Shown: piece after piece, positions 62,498 through 64,000 of the stretch
Position numbering within the stretch: position 1 is the first letter of the stretch
How the letters are laid out: the number at the start of each line of letters is the position of its first letter
Source: Methanobacteriota archaeon
GTDB taxonomy: Archaea > Halobacteriota > Methanosarcinia > Methanosarcinales > Methanosarcinaceae
DNA length: 64,000 nucleotides
Assembly (NCBI GenBank): GCA_016841265.1
Contig: JAENZL010000005.1
Location: 51,829 to 115,828, forward strand
Reading direction: 5' to 3'
Position numbers and translations under genes: made by a program
The notes under the pieces: model-generated
Databases searched by the model: none
What the model saw: only the letters and a program-made list of their open reading frames with translations
What the model was told of the DNA's origin: nothing

Positions 62498-62964
62498 CCG
62501 AAAAAAGGAACCTGAAAGTCCAGGCGATTGAAAACGGAACTGTCATTGACCATATCAAAGCCGGGCAGGCTTTAAACGTCCTGCGCATCCTGAGAATTAT
62601 TACGGACTGCAGGGGCACGGTCAGTTTTGTCATGAACGCTCCCGGAGCCAAGGGCAGGAAGGACGTGGTAAAAGTCGAAGGACGTGCCCTCAACGTTGAG
62701 GAACTCAACAAGATTTCCCTGATCGCCCCGAACGCCACCGTCAATATCATCCGCGACTTTGTAGTACTCCAGAAAAAGAAAGTCGTCCTCCCTTCTTACG
62801 TGGAAGGCGTGGTCCGCTGCATAAACCCGAACTGCATCTCCAACAGCAGAGAACCCATAAAGTCCAAATTTTCCGTTGTCCGCTCCGAAGAAGGCGGAGT
62901 AGTCCTGCGCTGCCTCTACTGCGAACACGTAATTTCGGAGAATATTGCCGAGCGCCTGGTGTGA
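62494..62964 (+). CDS. pyrI: Aspartate carbamoyltransferase regulatory chain PyrI
   Basis: A 156-aa regulatory subunit. The N-terminal allosteric domain has VQAIENGTVIDHIKAGQALN (nucleotide binding), and the C-terminal zinc domain has CINPNCISN and CLYCEHV, the C-x4-C and C-x2-C ligand pairs. It allows CTP/ATP control of PyrB. It overlaps pyrB by four nt. A second DUF5788 gene follows after 454 nt. Confidence 0.96.
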   Translation: MTEKRNLKVQAIENGTVIDHIKAGQALNVLRILRIITDCRGTVSFVMNAPGAKGRKDVVKVEGRALNVEELNKISLIAPNATVNIIRDFVVLQKKKVVLPSYVEGVVRCINPNCISNSREPIKSKFSVVRSEEGGVVLRCLYCEHVISENIAERLV

Positions 62965-63418
62965 ACCCTTGCAGGACTAATGTAAAAAATAGAGGAAATG
63001 TCAGGAAAAATGTCAGAAAAGCCCCGTTGAACCATATAGATATGGAACGGTCTAAAAATAAGGAGTACCCCGGCGTTTCTTCACGCTGAGGTCCTTTGAA
63101 TTATTTATGATGTTCTTTGCAGGAAGGATAATATTTTCCGGGTTTCAACCCCGGTTATATAACATTTAGGCCCTCATCCCGTTAGAACTTTTCCACATTT
63201 TAGTTCGTTAGAACTTTTCCTAATTTGAGGTTCTGATGTCTTTCCCAGGACTCTAACCTGAATACCGGCAGTCTGCAGTTTAGAATATTCTTTTCAATGG
63301 CAGGAAGATACTGCCTTTTCGGACAGGAATAGAAAGGAATAAGAAATCTGGAAGAGAATCTATAGAAACCTATCAAGATTTCAAGGAAATTCATTACATG
63401 TTCCTGGGAGGGAAAGAG
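62965..63418. other. Intergenic region after pyrI
   Basis: No gene is seen. A repeated GTTAGAACTTTTCC occurs at about 63182 and 63208. A GC-rich stretch (CCCCGGCGTTTCTTCACGCTGAGG, 63069-63092) can form a weak stem and may mark a transcript end. A TATA-like GGTTATATAAC lies at about 63152. Confidence 0.4.
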
Positions 63419-63871
63419 ATGGAAAATGCAGAGATGGAATTTATCACCGAAGCGGAGCGAAAGAAACTGCTCTGGAGCCTCCGCAGTGATTTTGTCTGGA
63501 CCGGAAAGAAAATTCCGGAGAGCGTTGAAATCGAAGGGGAGGAGTACAGGCTGCTGGACATGGTCCGGGAACTCGGAAAAAAGGAATTTCCTGAACCGGA
63601 CGAAGCTGCCGAGATCAGGGCTTTAATCCCCAAACTCAGAGCTCAAGCAAAGGCAAACGAGGATATGCTGGAGACCGAGGAGCTGACAAAGGCCGAAGCT
63701 GAAGCACTCTACGAGGAAGCCGTCGGGCTCTTGCGGGCGGTAATGGAGCTTAAGGACAAACTCGGAGGGAAAAGTAGTGAAGCCTCCGCCGAGGAATTCA
63801 AAAGGATGCTCACGGTCCAGAAAGTGGCTGATGAGAAGCGCTGGCAGCAGTTTATCAAGAGTATAAAGTAA
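63419..63871 (+). CDS. DUF5788-like protein, copy 2
   Basis: A 150-aa paralogue of the protein at 61.0 kb: MEFITEAERKKLLWSLRSDF, GKKIPESVEIEGEEYRLLDM, LTKAEAEALYEEAVGLLRAV and a C-terminal KVADEKRWQQFIKSI. The function is unknown. ATG 63419 was chosen because GGGAGGG precedes it and the length then equals that of the first copy. The two copies lie on both sides of pyrBI. Confidence 0.65.
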   Translation: MENAEMEFITEAERKKLLWSLRSDFVWTGKKIPESVEIEGEEYRLLDMVRELGKKEFPEPDEAAEIRALIPKLRAQAKANEDMLETEELTKAEAEALYEEAVGLLRAVMELKDKLGGKSSEASAEEFKRMLTVQKVADEKRWQQFIKSIK

Positions 63872-63941
63872 TGAATTTGTTTTCTGTTTTCCCTGTGTGC
63901 TTTTAACTTCTGAAAAACCACAATTTCAGGGTAATTTTTTT

Positions 63942-64000
63942 ACTCTTCCTTTTTATTCTTCCTTTTTATTCTTCCTTTTTATTCTTCCTTTTTATTCTTC
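63942..64000. repeat. 13-bp tandem repeat (ATTCTTCCTTTTT), cut by the window end
   Basis: At least four and a half copies of ATTCTTCCTTTTT in 13-bp register, pyrimidine-only apart from one A per unit. The array continues beyond the window. Confidence 0.85.

Overview
The window looks like a chromosome segment of a Methanosarcina-type methanogenic archaeon. It carries methanogenesis and cofactor genes (F420-dependent methylene-H4MPT dehydrogenase mtd, methanofuran-pathway mfnB), archaeal information and protein-quality genes (thermosome, archaeosine tRNA-guanine transglycosylase, a PAC2-family protein), a half-size NrpR regulator, a fused hexulose-phosphate synthase/RraA protein, an archaeal cation-chloride cotransporter and several methanogen DUF families. 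Intergenic regions are long, AT-rich and full of short tandem repeats, many with an 11-bp period. No CRISPR array, rRNA or intact insertion sequence was seen; one tRNA (Arg, GCG) is present.

Layout. 1-8.4 kb: end of a FilR1-type regulator, cupredoxin-like lipoprotein, tRNA-Arg, YchF/OLA1-like GTPase, a cis-prenyltransferase homologue without the catalytic Asp, a zinc-ribbon protein, NrpRI, an MBL-fold protein and the minimal SUF pair sufC-sufB. 9-13.5 kb: HTH regulator overlapping a NapH-like ferredoxin membrane protein, then a 1015-aa FAD/Fe-S oxidoreductase with a Met-rich tail. 14-31.5 kb: thermosome, DUF473/PAC2 pair, tgtA, a UbiA / geranylgeranyl-reductase-like / radical-SAM cluster, a DUF2162-ExbB-DUF2149 membrane module, serB with a coiled-coil gene, mtd, DUF2111, DUF166, tmk. 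32-35 kb: a HisA-like gene divergent from mfnB across a repeat-filled promoter, and two tandem YdjM-like membrane proteins.

35-42 kb is a sugar and surface-glycan region: double GT2 glycosyltransferase, a broken DegT aminotransferase, a Gfo/Idh/MocA dehydrogenase, UDP-glucose dehydrogenase and galU, with a possible MITE. 42.9-45.7 kb: two tiny membrane-protein genes ahead of a cation-chloride cotransporter. 46.6-55.1 kb: a surface-protein locus, with one gene on the minus strand and a three-gene operon on the plus strand; the last protein has an extracellular region, one membrane span and a cytoplasmic PIN-like domain. 55.3-64 kb: recQ, a prepilin peptidase, the hps-rraA fusion, two DUF5788 paralogues flanking pyrB-pyrI.

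The most unusual signals are: the surface operon whose parts match one longer paralogue; the tiny membrane proteins with a paired direct repeat upstream; intergenic arrays phased at exactly 11 bp; the aminotransferase pseudogene; and at least three genes whose conserved N-termini and ribosome-binding sites point to initiation codons other than ATG, GTG or TTG. Functions are assigned by recognising protein families from sequence alone; no database search was run.
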